Below, in pieces: positions 31,425 through 39,590 of a DNA stretch of 58,984 bases (its first letter is position 1; each line of letters begins with the position of its first letter). Below the pieces are notes generated by a model. That model did no database searches, was not told where the DNA came from, and saw nothing but the letters and a program-made list of their open reading frames with translations. The DNA is from Bacteroidetes bacterium UBA7662. GTDB lineage: Bacteria; Bacteroidota; Bacteroidia; UBA7662. Both the position numbers and the translations under genes were made by a program. The stretch spans positions 1 through 58,984 of the forward strand of contig DLHS01000002.1 of assembly GCA_002483345.1 (NCBI GenBank). The letters are read 5' to 3'.

Positions 31425-32969
31425 ATGAATATACTTTTGGTATATCCTAAGATGCCGGATACCTTTTATGCGATGCGGCATTTTATAGATGTGATAGGGA
31501 AAAGGGCGGCTTATCCGCCGCTGGGATTGCTGACGATAGCAGCCATGTTGCCGGAGGGCTGGAACAGACGTCTGCTCGATCTGAATGTGGTGGACACCTT
31601 AAACCCGGAAGAACTTGCCTGGGCGGATTATGTGTTTCTCTCCGCCATGAATGTGCAACATGAATCAGTCCGGGAAATTGTCAGCATCTGCCGGGAAAAA
31701 GGAGTGAAAATTGTCGCCGGCGGTCCGTTGTTTACCCATGAATATGAAGGTTTCCCCGAGGTGGATCATTTTATTCTGAATGAAGCGGAGATCACTTTTC
31801 CGTTATTTCTGGAAGATCTGAAAAACGGGAACCCAAAAGCCGTTTACGAGACCAAACAGTTTGCCGATATCACCACCTCGCCACTGCCTGCCTTTGAACT
31901 GGCGGATATGGATAATTATGTCTATTCGATTGTTCAGTATTCGCGGGGTTGCCCGTATATGTGTGATTTCTGCGATGTGACGGCATTGTTTGGCAGAAAA
32001 CCCCGTATCAAATCGAGCGAACAGATCATACGCGAACTCGAACGCATCCATGCCCTTGGAGATACCAAACTGATCTTATTTGCCGATGACAATCTGATAG
32101 GAAACAAACGGGAGCTGAAAAAAGACCTGCTGCCTGCCCTGATTGAATGGCGCAAAAAGGTAAACCCTCCGTTTTTCTTCGCCACCCAGCTCACCATCAA
32201 CCTGGCCGACGATGAAGAACTGATGGATTTATTGCTCAAGGCTGGCTTCCGCCACATTTTCATCGGCATTGAAACGCCGGACGAGGACGGATTGAAGGTT
32301 TCGCATAAGACCCAGAACCTGAAAAGAGACCAGCTGTTCAACATGAATAAATTACACCAGGCAGGTTTTATCATTTCGGGAGGATTTATTGTGGGATTTG
32401 ATACCGATACCCCGGCCATTTTCAGGCAGCAGATCGAATTTATTCAGCAGAGCGGCATACCACTCCCCATCGTGAACATCCTGAAAGCACCTCCGGGTAC
32501 CGAATTATACGACCGCATCAAAATGGAAGGCAGACTGAGCAAACCTTTCGCCTTCACCGAAGGCGAAACCAACATCACCCCCATGATGGAGGAAAAAGTG
32601 CTTTACGATGGCTTTCTGGAGGTTATGGCCAACATCTACGAGCCTGAAAAATCCTTCGAAAGGATCATCCGCTTCATGGAGCTGTATCAGGTGCCGAAAA
32701 CCGGCATTAGAATTCCTGAAACCTACAAAGTCCGGGAGTTGCTGATGGTTCTCAAGGTGGTGTACCGGATTGGCATCCGCTACAGTCACCGGGCCTATTT
32801 CTGGAAACTGCTTTTCTGGACTTTCAGGAACAAAAGGGCTTATCTGGATAAAGCCTTCTTTTACGGCGTAATGATGTATCAGATGCACCAGACTTTCCTC
32901 CATATCCGCAAAAATGTACTGATCGAGAATCATGTACTGTATGCGGAGGCAGAGGAAAAGGCGGCTTAA
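31425..32969 (+). CDS. B12-binding radical SAM protein with DUF4070 domain
   Basis: A 514-residue cytoplasmic enzyme. An N-terminal cobalamin-binding Rossmann-like domain (about 1-150: LLVYPKMPDTF, FLSAMNVQHESVREIV, KIVAGGPLFT) is followed by a radical SAM core (about 165-370) with the iron-sulfur motif Cys176-x3-Cys180-x2-Cys183 (RGCPYMCDFC), and a C-terminal DUF4070-type region (about 385-480). This layout is shared with hopanoid C-2 methylase HpnP and with many uncharacterised relatives. No hopanoid genes lie nearby, so a methyl transfer to an unknown lipid or small molecule is the safest reading. Confidence 0.9.
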   Translation: MNILLVYPKMPDTFYAMRHFIDVIGKRAAYPPLGLLTIAAMLPEGWNRRLLDLNVVDTLNPEELAWADYVFLSAMNVQHESVREIVSICREKGVKIVAGGPLFTHEYEGFPEVDHFILNEAEITFPLFLEDLKNGNPKAVYETKQFADITTSPLPAFELADMDNYVYSIVQYSRGCPYMCDFCDVTALFGRKPRIKSSEQIIRELERIHALGDTKLILFADDNLIGNKRELKKDLLPALIEWRKKVNPPFFFATQLTINLADDEELMDLLLKAGFRHIFIGIETPDEDGLKVSHKTQNLKRDQLFNMNKLHQAGFIISGGFIVGFDTDTPAIFRQQIEFIQQSGIPLPIVNILKAPPGTELYDRIKMEGRLSKPFAFTEGETNITPMMEEKVLYDGFLEVMANIYEPEKSFERIIRFMELYQVPKTGIRIPETYKVRELLMVLKVVYRIGIRYSHRAYFWKLLFWTFRNKRAYLDKAFFYGVMMYQMHQTFLHIRKNVLIENHVLYAEAEEKAA

Positions 32970-33047
32970 TGAATTGAAAATTCAACCCTGCTCAGTATCA
33001 GATCCGGCCTTTTCGGGTGCAGCATCCGGGCAGACAACGCTACCGGC

Positions 33048-33560
33048 TTATTTATCAAACGGGAAAGGCTCCACTCCGGGAAAATGAATGGAGAAGATCA
33101 CATCGGTGATCCACCAGCTTCCCTCGGCCATTACCAGGTTCCACTTTTCATGACCCCATTGAATCACCTTGTCATCTGCCAGAAAGCTGTAGTCAAAAGA
33201 AACTGCCGCTATCCTGCCATCCGAATGCGTTTGGATATTGTAACATTTCTCCTCCTGCTTTTGGTTGTTTTTACAGATTTCATGTATAAACCGCTGACTA
33301 TTTGAAACCGAAACGCCCTGAAAGGCAGGGTTTTTCTTTTGAACAGATGCTTCTGTCTTTTTTGACATAATACCCGTAAACGGTACTTTTTCATGGAAAA
33401 AAAGGTTTTGGAAGCCTGCACTGTCTTTTTCAAGAATGGCCTGCTGAAAACGGGTAATCAGATCTTTCAGCCCGGCGGCGGTAGTGTCGGATACCTGACA
33501 TGACCCCGAAATACTGCACAGGGACAAAAGAGTGGCGAAAACCAGGATTTTAAGTTTCAT
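33048..33560 (-). CDS. Secreted NTF2-like protein
   Basis: A 170-residue exported protein. The signal sequence ends around LLSLCSISGSCQ; the cysteine at 16 or 21 could be a lipidation site, but neither lipobox is ideal. The mature part is SnoaL/NTF2-like: LKDLITRFQQAILEKDSAGFQNLFF, then AAVSFDYSFLADDKVIQWGHEKWNLVMAEGSWWITDVIFS. These cone-shaped folds bind or turn over small molecules; the role here is unknown. Convergent with the radical SAM gene. Confidence 0.75.
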   Translation of the reverse strand: MKLKILVFATLLSLCSISGSCQVSDTTAAGLKDLITRFQQAILEKDSAGFQNLFFHEKVPFTGIMSKKTEASVQKKNPAFQGVSVSNSQRFIHEICKNNQKQEEKCYNIQTHSDGRIAAVSFDYSFLADDKVIQWGHEKWNLVMAEGSWWITDVIFSIHFPGVEPFPFDK

Positions 33561-33631
33561 TTTTTCTGTTTGAAGATGGGCTTTTTTATACTTTTCTATT
33601 GGGTCATGCAGGCTGCAGATACGATATTGTC

Positions 33632-34252
33632 CTAAACCTTAAAATACTCTTTATACCAATCAATTTCATGGTGATCTTTCTTAGTGGTGTCGATGCGGTG
33701 ATTCCCGTTGATTTTGGCGTAGAGTATTTCCAGGGCGGCGTAATCGCGCTGACTGATAACCTGGAAGCCGTTACGTAATAATTGCGCCGCACATACGCCG
33801 GCACCAATCTGGTAGACTTTGTTTTCTGAGAAACGATTGCCATCGTAAATCACCTGACTGCCACAGGCAGCGCTGATGTCCATCAGCACAGCGAGTTCAA
33901 TAGCTTCCTGAGTGGCCAGAGCGAGCATTTTTTCAGAGGCGGCTATCATGCCTGTCGTCCAGTCATCGCCCTTTTCGGTGAGCACCCTGGCTTTGCCATC
34001 CAGCACATCGAAACCCGTCCCGCCGTGGATGTCGCACATGGCGCGGGGCGTTCCGAAAGCAAAATCTTCCGGACAAAACCTGACGACCCGGACGGTATCG
34101 TAGGTCAGTATCTTCAGCGCCGACGGATATTCCCCGTTGGCAGTGCCATCGTAGCCACAGTAGATGCCGCTCAGGCAGGCACTCATTAAAATACGCAGGG
34201 GGTTTTCCCGGGTTGGGGTACGTAATTGTTTCAGATAGGCTCGGTCTGTCAT
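33632..34252 (-). CDS. DUF523 domain-containing protein
   Basis: A 206-residue cytoplasmic protein with the DUF523 marks: LMSACLSGIYCGYDG at about 23-36, VVRFCPEDFAFGTPR, then DISAACGSQVIYDG (usually KSPSCG in this family), and GVCAAQLLRNGF. The paired cysteines suggest a metal or cluster site, but no function is established. The C-terminal tail (KINGNHRIDTTKKDHHEIDW) is longer than in short members. Stand-alone gene. Confidence 0.83.
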   Translation of the reverse strand: MTDRAYLKQLRTPTRENPLRILMSACLSGIYCGYDGTANGEYPSALKILTYDTVRVVRFCPEDFAFGTPRAMCDIHGGTGFDVLDGKARVLTEKGDDWTTGMIAASEKMLALATQEAIELAVLMDISAACGSQVIYDGNRFSENKVYQIGAGVCAAQLLRNGFQVISQRDYAALEILYAKINGNHRIDTTKKDHHEIDWYKEYFKV

Positions 34253-34379
34253 GGGTTTTCGCTTTCGGGCCGACTGTGGGCAGACAGCTTTCGCAATACT
34301 AAAATAAGCAGATCAGCCGAATCAGGGAACAGGCGGTGCGGAGTTTGCCCTCCGGAACCCTGGCCGGATAAGGCCGTAA

Positions 34380-34700
34380 TTACTTCTTTTTTTTTGGTTT
34401 GGGTTCCGGTAATTCAGCAACGGTTACACGAACCAGTTCCTGCAGCCAATCCCGGTCATCCAGCTTATCTCCGATCAGAAAGCTGGGTTTGGCACCGGGA
34501 TAGGGGGGTGCTTCTGTAACCTCCTTCATGAAAGCTCTTCCTGCCAGAGTAGGTTTTATAAACAGCTTGTTGTCACAAACCAGCGCAAAGATTTTTTGGT
34601 CATAATACAGACCATATTCCCCGAACATTTTTCTGGCGCTGGTCCGCTCTGAGCCAAGCTGATCCAGGATATAGTCGATGAATTGCTGATTGGTTGCCAT
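34380..34700 (-). CDS. TfoX N-terminal domain protein (second copy)
   Basis: A 106-residue cytoplasmic protein made of the TfoX_N domain alone: FIDYILDQL, ARKMFGEYGLYYDQKIFALVCDNKLFIKPT, and a basic tail (KPKKKK). It differs from the copy at 19933-20289, which is closer to the YjbR-like end of the group. Lacking the C-terminal domain, it is unlikely to be a full competence activator. Confidence 0.85.
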   Translation of the reverse strand: MATNQQFIDYILDQLGSERTSARKMFGEYGLYYDQKIFALVCDNKLFIKPTLAGRAFMKEVTEAPPYPGAKPSFLIGDKLDDRDWLQELVRVTVAELPEPKPKKKK

Positions 34701-34792
34701 GGGGAACTTTTACCTAAAAATATTAATTTTTGCCGACCATCGACAGTTTCCCCTGATTTGGCCTGGATGGCTGAAGCTTTTCTGCGTCAACA

Positions 34793-35359
34793 TCAGACCC
34801 TTAATACACCCCTGAACCCCCTCGCGCCATAGTAAGATTGCGCCCCGTTGTGATATACAAAAACATGGTTGTAGCGCCGGTCGCAGAAGAGTGCGCCGCC
34901 AAGATCCCGGATGGCAACCGGCGTTTTTATCCAGCTGGAAGTGACCAGGTCAAAGGCGCCCAGTTGCTGTAATTCCCGGTATTGCGCTTCCGATAGCAGT
35001 TCAATACCCATGGCTTTGGCCATGTCAAGGGCGCTGTTTTCGGGTTTATGCTCTTTGCGTGCGTCCAGCGCATCGCGGTCGAAACACAGGCTTCTCCGGC
35101 CCTTGGGGCTCTCTTTCGAACAATCGAAAAAGATATACTCACCGGTAGCGGCATCAAAACCCACTACATCTGGTTCACCACCGGTTTCTTCCATCTCCCA
35201 AAGCGACCAGCATCTGGCAGGATTGGCTTCGAGCTTTGCCTGCACCCCGGCCCATTCCAGCCCTTTGTGACGGCTCATGTTTTTCTCAAAGCGGGTTTTT
35301 AATACAGGCAGGAGTTCAGCCTGTTGTGCCGGTGGCAGTTGTTCTGGATGACTTTGCAT
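34793..35359 (-). CDS. DUF4256 domain-containing protein
   Basis: A 188-residue protein that fits DUF4256 throughout its length: LKTRFEKNMSRHKGLEWAGVQAKLE, LWEMEETGGEPDVVGFD, FFDCSKESPKGRRSLCFD, AKAMGIELLSEAQYRELQ and the C-terminal FVYHNGAQSYYGARGFRGVLRV. No function is known. It lies 17 bases from the end of cassette B and may be read with it. Confidence 0.85.
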   Translation of the reverse strand: MQSHPEQLPPAQQAELLPVLKTRFEKNMSRHKGLEWAGVQAKLEANPARCWSLWEMEETGGEPDVVGFDAATGEYIFFDCSKESPKGRRSLCFDRDALDARKEHKPENSALDMAKAMGIELLSEAQYRELQQLGAFDLVTSSWIKTPVAIRDLGGALFCDRRYNHVFVYHNGAQSYYGARGFRGVLRV

Positions 35360-35376
35360 GGGACGGCTCTTTTACA

Positions 35377-35760
35377 TTATGATTTAACGGAAACCAACTT
35401 TTTATCTAAAGGTCTGAAATACCAGGAAATAACCGTCAATACCAGCAGCAATAACGAAGGCGCTATTTCACCCAGTCCGTCACCTGCCAGGATACGGGAA
35501 ACCGTGGCCCCCGACATGGCAAAGAAAAAGCCGGCGTAAGCCCACTCTTTCAGCAGCGGAAATTTCGGAAGGAGAATGGCAACGACGCCCAGGATTTTCC
35601 AGGTACCGAGTATCGGCAGCAGTAAAACGGGATATCCCAGATCGGTAATGTTTTTGACTTCATCTTCCAACTGGATTAACTGCACGATACCGGTCGACAG
35701 CATACCCAGGGCAAGCCAGAGGGTAGAAACCCAGTAGATGATTTTATTTCTTTTGGTCAT
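35377..35760 (-). CDS. DoxX-like small membrane protein, cassette B
   Basis: A 127-residue, four-helix inner-membrane protein. It has the same plan as the cassette A copy: KIIYWVSTLWLALGMLSTG, LGYPVLLLPILGTWKILGVVAILLP, LKEWAYAGFFFAMSGA. It follows the SRPBCC gene by six bases and ends the ArsR-SRPBCC-DoxX operon. The function is unknown, and pairing with SRPBCC proteins in two cassettes suggests a shared task. Confidence 0.85.
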   Translation of the reverse strand: MTKRNKIIYWVSTLWLALGMLSTGIVQLIQLEDEVKNITDLGYPVLLLPILGTWKILGVVAILLPKFPLLKEWAYAGFFFAMSGATVSRILAGDGLGEIAPSLLLLVLTVISWYFRPLDKKLVSVKS

Positions 35761-35766
35761 GGTGGT

Positions 35767-36234
35767 TTATTTTAATGGGTTAAGGACTTCCTGTAAGCGG
35801 TTATGCGCCATGTTCAGGCCGTAGGCGAAAGGCAGCTTCAGCATCTGATCCCTGAGTTCGGTAGTCCGGTACACCTGGTGCATGCGGAGTTTACTGGTTT
35901 CAGATGTGAGGTGCTCAAATTCCAGGAATTCGAGCTGTACGTCAAAAGGAGAATCCTCCATCTGGAAGGTTCTGACTATTTTCTCATTGGGAACAAAGTC
36001 GTGGTAAACCCCGTTGGCCCTGAAAACGACCTTACCCTGCGGATCGGAAGTCTCGAACTGCCAGCCGCCATGAGGTTTGTTTTCAAGTTTCAGCACTTTG
36101 GTGCCCATCCATTGGGCTAACAGCTCAGGGTCTTCATATGCTTTGAAAAGCAGGTGCAGGGGAAGATCAAATTCCCGGGTGATGGTGAGATCCTGCCGGC
36201 CGGCCTCGGCATGGATTTTTGTCTTTTTTTCCAT
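35767..36234 (-). CDS. AHSA1/SRPBCC domain protein, cassette B
   Basis: A 155-residue START-like protein of the Aha1 C-terminal type: DLTITREFDLPLHLLFKAYEDPELLAQWMG, WQFETSDPQGKVVFRANGVYHDFVPNEKIVRTF, and a C-terminal ALNMAHNRLQEVL-type helix. It is clearly more distant from the cassette A and D proteins than those two are from each other. The ligand is unknown. It starts six bases after the ArsR stop. Confidence 0.87.
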   Translation of the reverse strand: MEKKTKIHAEAGRQDLTITREFDLPLHLLFKAYEDPELLAQWMGTKVLKLENKPHGGWQFETSDPQGKVVFRANGVYHDFVPNEKIVRTFQMEDSPFDVQLEFLEFEHLTSETSKLRMHQVYRTTELRDQMLKLPFAYGLNMAHNRLQEVLNPLK

Positions 36235-36240
36235 GTCAGC

Positions 36241-36564
36241 TTATTTTTTGGGTTCGTATTGTTTCATCAGAGCTTCCAGTTTATTGAAGCGGTCGTCCCA
36301 CAGCTGGCGGAAGGGCTCTATAAAATCGGCTATCTCTTTCACTTTGAGCAGGTTCAGCTGGTAGTAAATTTCCCTGCCGTGCGGTTCCTGTGCCAGTAAT
36401 TCACATTCCGTCAGTATTTGCAGGTGCCTGGAAACCGTAGGCCGGGCCGAGTCAAAGTTGGCCGCGATGGCCCCGGCCGTCATGGATTGAGTGGCGACCA
36501 GCAACAAAATGGCTCTTCTGGTGGGATCGGCAATGGCCTGGAATACGTCTCGTCTCAGATTCAT
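36241..36564 (-). CDS. ArsR-fold transcriptional repressor, cassette B
   Basis: A 107-residue winged-helix regulator beginning MNLRRDVFQAIADPTRRAIL. Its recognition helix is SARPTVSRHLQILTE and its wing HGREIYYQLN. The metal-binding cysteines of classic ArsR are absent. The operator palindromes at 36568-36609 lie directly upstream and differ from those of the other cassettes in the outer bases. Confidence 0.88.
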   Translation of the reverse strand: MNLRRDVFQAIADPTRRAILLLVATQSMTAGAIAANFDSARPTVSRHLQILTECELLAQEPHGREIYYQLNLLKVKEIADFIEPFRQLWDDRFNKLEALMKQYEPKK

Positions 36565-36567
36565 TGT

Positions 36568-36609
36568 GTAGCTATTTGACTACAAATATAAGTGTAGCTA
36601 TGTGGCTAC
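36568..36609 (-). promoter_or_regulatory. Promoter and double operator of cassette B
   Basis: Two 16-bp sites, GTAGCTATTTGACTAC (36568-36583) and GTAGCTATGTGGCTAC (36594-36609), flank a ten-base spacer; 13 of 16 positions agree. The minus strand reads TATATTTG (36590-36583) as the -7 element, so the sites sandwich it. Centre-to-centre distance is 26 bases. Confidence 0.75.
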
Positions 36610-36706
36610 GCAAATTTATGACAAAGAAATTTTCCAACCCTATGCTACGGGTCAGCAGGCAGCTTTCCAGACCTTGCATGGCGTTCCGGAAACAGATTAC
36701 GTCCTC

Positions 36707-37054
36707 TCAGACTGATTGAATGCAGTAGGAGGTTATCCTTTGAATCTGATTGAGCTCATTGAATGCATACAGGTCGCAGGCCGAAACAAATGAAATCCTT
36801 TTATGATCTCTCAGAAATTCCGCGGTACCACTGACAACAACCTGCTGTCCTTCTGAGATGGTATGGAGGGTTTTGAAGCGGGTAGTAACCGTTTTAAAAT
36901 AGTGGCCCACCTGTTCGTATTGGGCGACAATGGCCTTTTTACCCTCAAAGGTGTTTTCACCCACCACTTCCCATACGGCATCGGCTGCCAGATGGTCGTA
37001 GGTTTCTTCAAAGGCTCCGACAGAGAAGGCACGGGCTATTTCAGTAAGGGTCAT
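36707..37054 (-). CDS. SnoaL/NTF2-like protein
   Basis: A 115-residue cytoplasmic protein of the NTF2-like fold: IARAFSVGAFEETYDHLAADAVWEVVGENTFEGKKAIVAQ and a C-terminal VSACDLYAFNELNQIQRITSYCI. Members are small-molecule isomerases, hydrolases or binding proteins. It lies between cassettes B and C, 54 bases beyond the cassette C SRPBCC gene, and may be read with cassette C. Confidence 0.8.
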   Translation of the reverse strand: MTLTEIARAFSVGAFEETYDHLAADAVWEVVGENTFEGKKAIVAQYEQVGHYFKTVTTRFKTLHTISEGQQVVVSGTAEFLRDHKRISFVSACDLYAFNELNQIQRITSYCIQSV

Positions 37055-37108
37055 AAGTCACTTTTTGGGATGAAAGGTTAATGTGCAGGCCGCTGTTTGG
37101 CCGGCCAT

Positions 37109-37564
37109 TCAGCTGGGTAATCCTGATACCTGCCGAAGGTGTTTTTCCAGTCTTTCCAGATTTTCTTTCAGGCCTTCACCTGCTTTATGCGCCTTGACTA
37201 CAATGTCCCGCAACGCGGCTGTTTCAAATTGCAAACACCAGTCAATTTGCGTCATCTCACCCTGTTTTTCAAAAAGAACGGTTGTGATGAAGTTAGGATT
37301 GAAGTGCTCAAATACAATTTTTTCAAGGGGAACAATCTCCCGGAAGATGCTCCGGTTCGGGTATGAGGTGCCATCCGGTCCGTGCATAGTCAGCTTCCAT
37401 TCGCCCCCTTCCCGGAAATCCATAGCGTGTATGGTATTGGTAAAGCCATGCGGACCCCACCAGTGAACGATGTGTTCAGGCCGGGTCCAGACTTCCCAGA
37501 TCAGTTCAAGGGGGGCCTTGAAACTTCTGACAATCCGCAGTTCCCTGTTTGCTGTATTTTCCAT
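37109..37564 (-). CDS. AHSA1/SRPBCC domain protein, cassette C
   Basis: A 151-residue START-like protein: RELRIVRSFKAPLELIWEVWTRPEHIVHWWGPHGF, MDFREGGEWKLTMHGPDG, and a C-terminal helix GEGLKENLERLEKHLRQV. The ATG at 37564 lies ten bases after the ArsR stop and matches the family start; a longer frame to 37633 would run back into the ArsR gene. There is no DoxX partner in this cassette. Confidence 0.87.
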   Translation of the reverse strand: MENTANRELRIVRSFKAPLELIWEVWTRPEHIVHWWGPHGFTNTIHAMDFREGGEWKLTMHGPDGTSYPNRSIFREIVPLEKIVFEHFNPNFITTVLFEKQGEMTQIDWCLQFETAALRDIVVKAHKAGEGLKENLERLEKHLRQVSGLPS

Positions 37565-37574
37565 CGGTTGTTTT

Positions 37575-37901
37575 TTATGCCTTTTTTCGCTGAAGTTCTT
37601 CCAGGTATCTTTCCATATTGTCAAAGCGGGCATCCCAGATTTTTCTCAATTCGGCTAACCAGAAATCTGCCTCTTTCATCCGCTCCATATTGAGCCGGTA
37701 GTAAATTTCACGGCCCTGCTGCTCCGATTCAACCAGGCCACATTCTGTCAGAATCTGAATGTGCTTCGAAATCGTAGAACGGGCGTTGTCGAAATGATCG
37801 GCTATGGCACCTGCCGTGATGGTCTGCGATGCCAGCAGCAGCAGTATCGCCCGCCTGCTGGGGTCCGCGAGGGCCTGAAAAATATCCCGCCTCCTGATCA
37901 T
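37575..37901 (-). CDS. ArsR-fold transcriptional repressor, cassette C
   Basis: A 108-residue winged-helix regulator beginning MIRRRDIFQALADPSRRAIL. Its recognition helix is NARSTISKHIQILTE and its wing QGREIYYRLN. No metal-site cysteines. I took the ATG at 37901 because it fits the paralogues; the frame is open to 37922. Its operator pair lies directly upstream. Confidence 0.88.
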   Translation of the reverse strand: MIRRRDIFQALADPSRRAILLLLASQTITAGAIADHFDNARSTISKHIQILTECGLVESEQQGREIYYRLNMERMKEADFWLAELRKIWDARFDNMERYLEELQRKKA

Positions 37902-37904
37902 TGT

Positions 37905-37946
37905 GTCGCTATTTAACGACAAGATAATACGGCGTTATTTAACGAC
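37905..37946 (-). promoter_or_regulatory. Double operator and promoter of cassette C
   Basis: Sites GTCGCTATTTAACGAC (37905-37920) and GGCGTTATTTAACGAC (37931-37946) agree at 14 of 16 bases and are ten bases apart, the same geometry as cassettes B and D. The -7 element in the spacer is weaker (TTATCTTG on the minus strand, aligned with TATATTTG of the others). Confidence 0.68.
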
Positions 37947-37985
37947 AAAATATTTCTGAACCTTCTGATGAAAAAAACCGCCTGC

Positions 37986-39368
37986 TTATTGTATCAGGTG
38001 CTTCCAGACATAATCCAGCGCCTCCTCCTGTTTTGTTTCAATGTCAGGTTTTACGCCCTTTTGATCAATTCTGAAACCGTCGGAGGTGTAGTAATCGGCG
38101 GTGGGAATGTACATGCTGAATCCCTTGCCCAGCGGAAATTTTTCGCCGTTCAGCATGACACCGGCCGTCTTTTCTCCAATAATCAGCGCTCTTTTCCGCT
38201 GCTGAAGTCCGTACACAAGGGGCTCACAGGTGCTCGCGGTTTTACCGTTGGTGAGGATAAACAGCTTTCCGTTGTAAACGAGGGGTTTTGGTATCACTTT
38301 CAGACACAAAACATCGGTCTGGTGTATGCCCTCAATGATCAGATCAAAGTTGGCGGCTGTGAAATGCGGGTAAGCCGGATAACTTTCAACACCTGGTGGT
38401 TTTTTATGTTGGTTAAACCATTTCTGGGTCAAAAAAACACCCCCGTAGAAAGTGCTGTCAGCTACGCTGGTCGCGAAGGACATGCCTGCCGCTACGCTGC
38501 CTCCGGTGTTGTTGCGCAAATCAACTACCAGGTTTTGGTAGTTTTTTTGGATGATTATCCGAAATATGCTGTCCATTTCCGCTGCCGTTCCACCAAAAGA
38601 GGTGATTTTCAGATATGCGGTCTGCGCTGTCTTCTCTTCGAGAAATACATAATGACTTGTGTCCGGAAGGGCGGCTTCCTTTTCCGAATCGTCGGTTTTC
38701 AGCAAGGCATAATGCGATACAGGCAACTTGCCGGTATAATAAAAACTTGCGAAGACCATCTCAAGGTCATCCTGAACCCTGGTGGTCACTTTCCCCATAT
38801 CATTTACATACTTTTTCCAGGCTTTGGTCTGCAAAATCTCTTTGTCGAAGATTTTATCTGCGGTCAGTTCCTGCGAGGCCCGGAACAAAGCCGGATAATC
38901 CTCCAGCGGCCCGACATACTTTTTTCTGACTCCACTCATAGCTCCCCGCTTTTCCCCACGCCCGTTGGTCAATACGGCGTACAATCGATCACCGGCCACA
39001 AATCCCCTGAAATGATAATTCCCCATGGCGGAGGTAAGTATTCCGGCCAGCTTTAAGGTGTCGTTTTCGGTGGTGTAACTACCGTTGACTACCCGCAAAA
39101 GGCTGCCCTTTTTAAAGCTTTTTGTAAAAGTTCTCCCTAAAAAAGAAGTCCACCCGCCTAAAATATCCCTGTCGGCGTTTTTTCGGGTGTAGGCTTCAAA
39201 CCGACTGCCATCTGTTTCAAACTGCATAAATGTTCTGACCAACCCGATATCGTTGTGCCGGAAATCCAGAGACCAGTGGCCATGCAGCGGCTCACTTTTC
39301 AACGGAATTTGTGCATGGGTTGAACATGAAAAAAACAGAGAAAGAATAATCGGTAAGTAGTTCTTCAT
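37986..39368 (-). CDS. S41-family (C-terminal processing type) peptidase
   Basis: A 460-residue exported serine protease. It has a signal peptide (about 1-19, ending CSTHAQ), a long N-terminal region (about 25-240), then the S41 core: KITSFGG, YQNLVVDLRNNTGG, KLFILTNGKTASTCEPL (catalytic serine in TAS) and IGEKTAGVM. A PDZ domain is not evident. The cysteine after the serine motif and the long insertion before it are unlike CtpA, so it belongs to a looser S41 branch. Its target is unknown. Confidence 0.85.
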   Translation of the reverse strand: MKNYLPIILSLFFSCSTHAQIPLKSEPLHGHWSLDFRHNDIGLVRTFMQFETDGSRFEAYTRKNADRDILGGWTSFLGRTFTKSFKKGSLLRVVNGSYTTENDTLKLAGILTSAMGNYHFRGFVAGDRLYAVLTNGRGEKRGAMSGVRKKYVGPLEDYPALFRASQELTADKIFDKEILQTKAWKKYVNDMGKVTTRVQDDLEMVFASFYYTGKLPVSHYALLKTDDSEKEAALPDTSHYVFLEEKTAQTAYLKITSFGGTAAEMDSIFRIIIQKNYQNLVVDLRNNTGGSVAAGMSFATSVADSTFYGGVFLTQKWFNQHKKPPGVESYPAYPHFTAANFDLIIEGIHQTDVLCLKVIPKPLVYNGKLFILTNGKTASTCEPLVYGLQQRKRALIIGEKTAGVMLNGEKFPLGKGFSMYIPTADYYTSDGFRIDQKGVKPDIETKQEEALDYVWKHLIQ

Positions 39369-39590
39369 GGCAGCAGGCTTTGCATGGCTTCAGGCAGCCC
39401 GGATGATCGGAAACCGGCTTTTGCATGCGGCAGCGGCTGGTAGTCTTTTTGAACCGGGCTGAATTAAAGCCATAGATCAATTTTACAAAAAACTATCGTA
39501 CGAAACACCTCCGTGCATTTGAACGGCTTTCAGGCAGGGGACTGCAATAATTGATGATGCGGGAATAACGCGGTATTTCCGGGAGATTGG

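Noticed and set aside
19933..34700. TfoX_N proteins considered as competence regulators
   Set aside because: Both lack the C-terminal TfoX domain, and no competence genes lie nearby.
37968..39056. 362-codon open frame on the plus strand
   Set aside because: Antisense to the S41 peptidase gene, which has a signal peptide and catalytic motif. It is a shadow frame.
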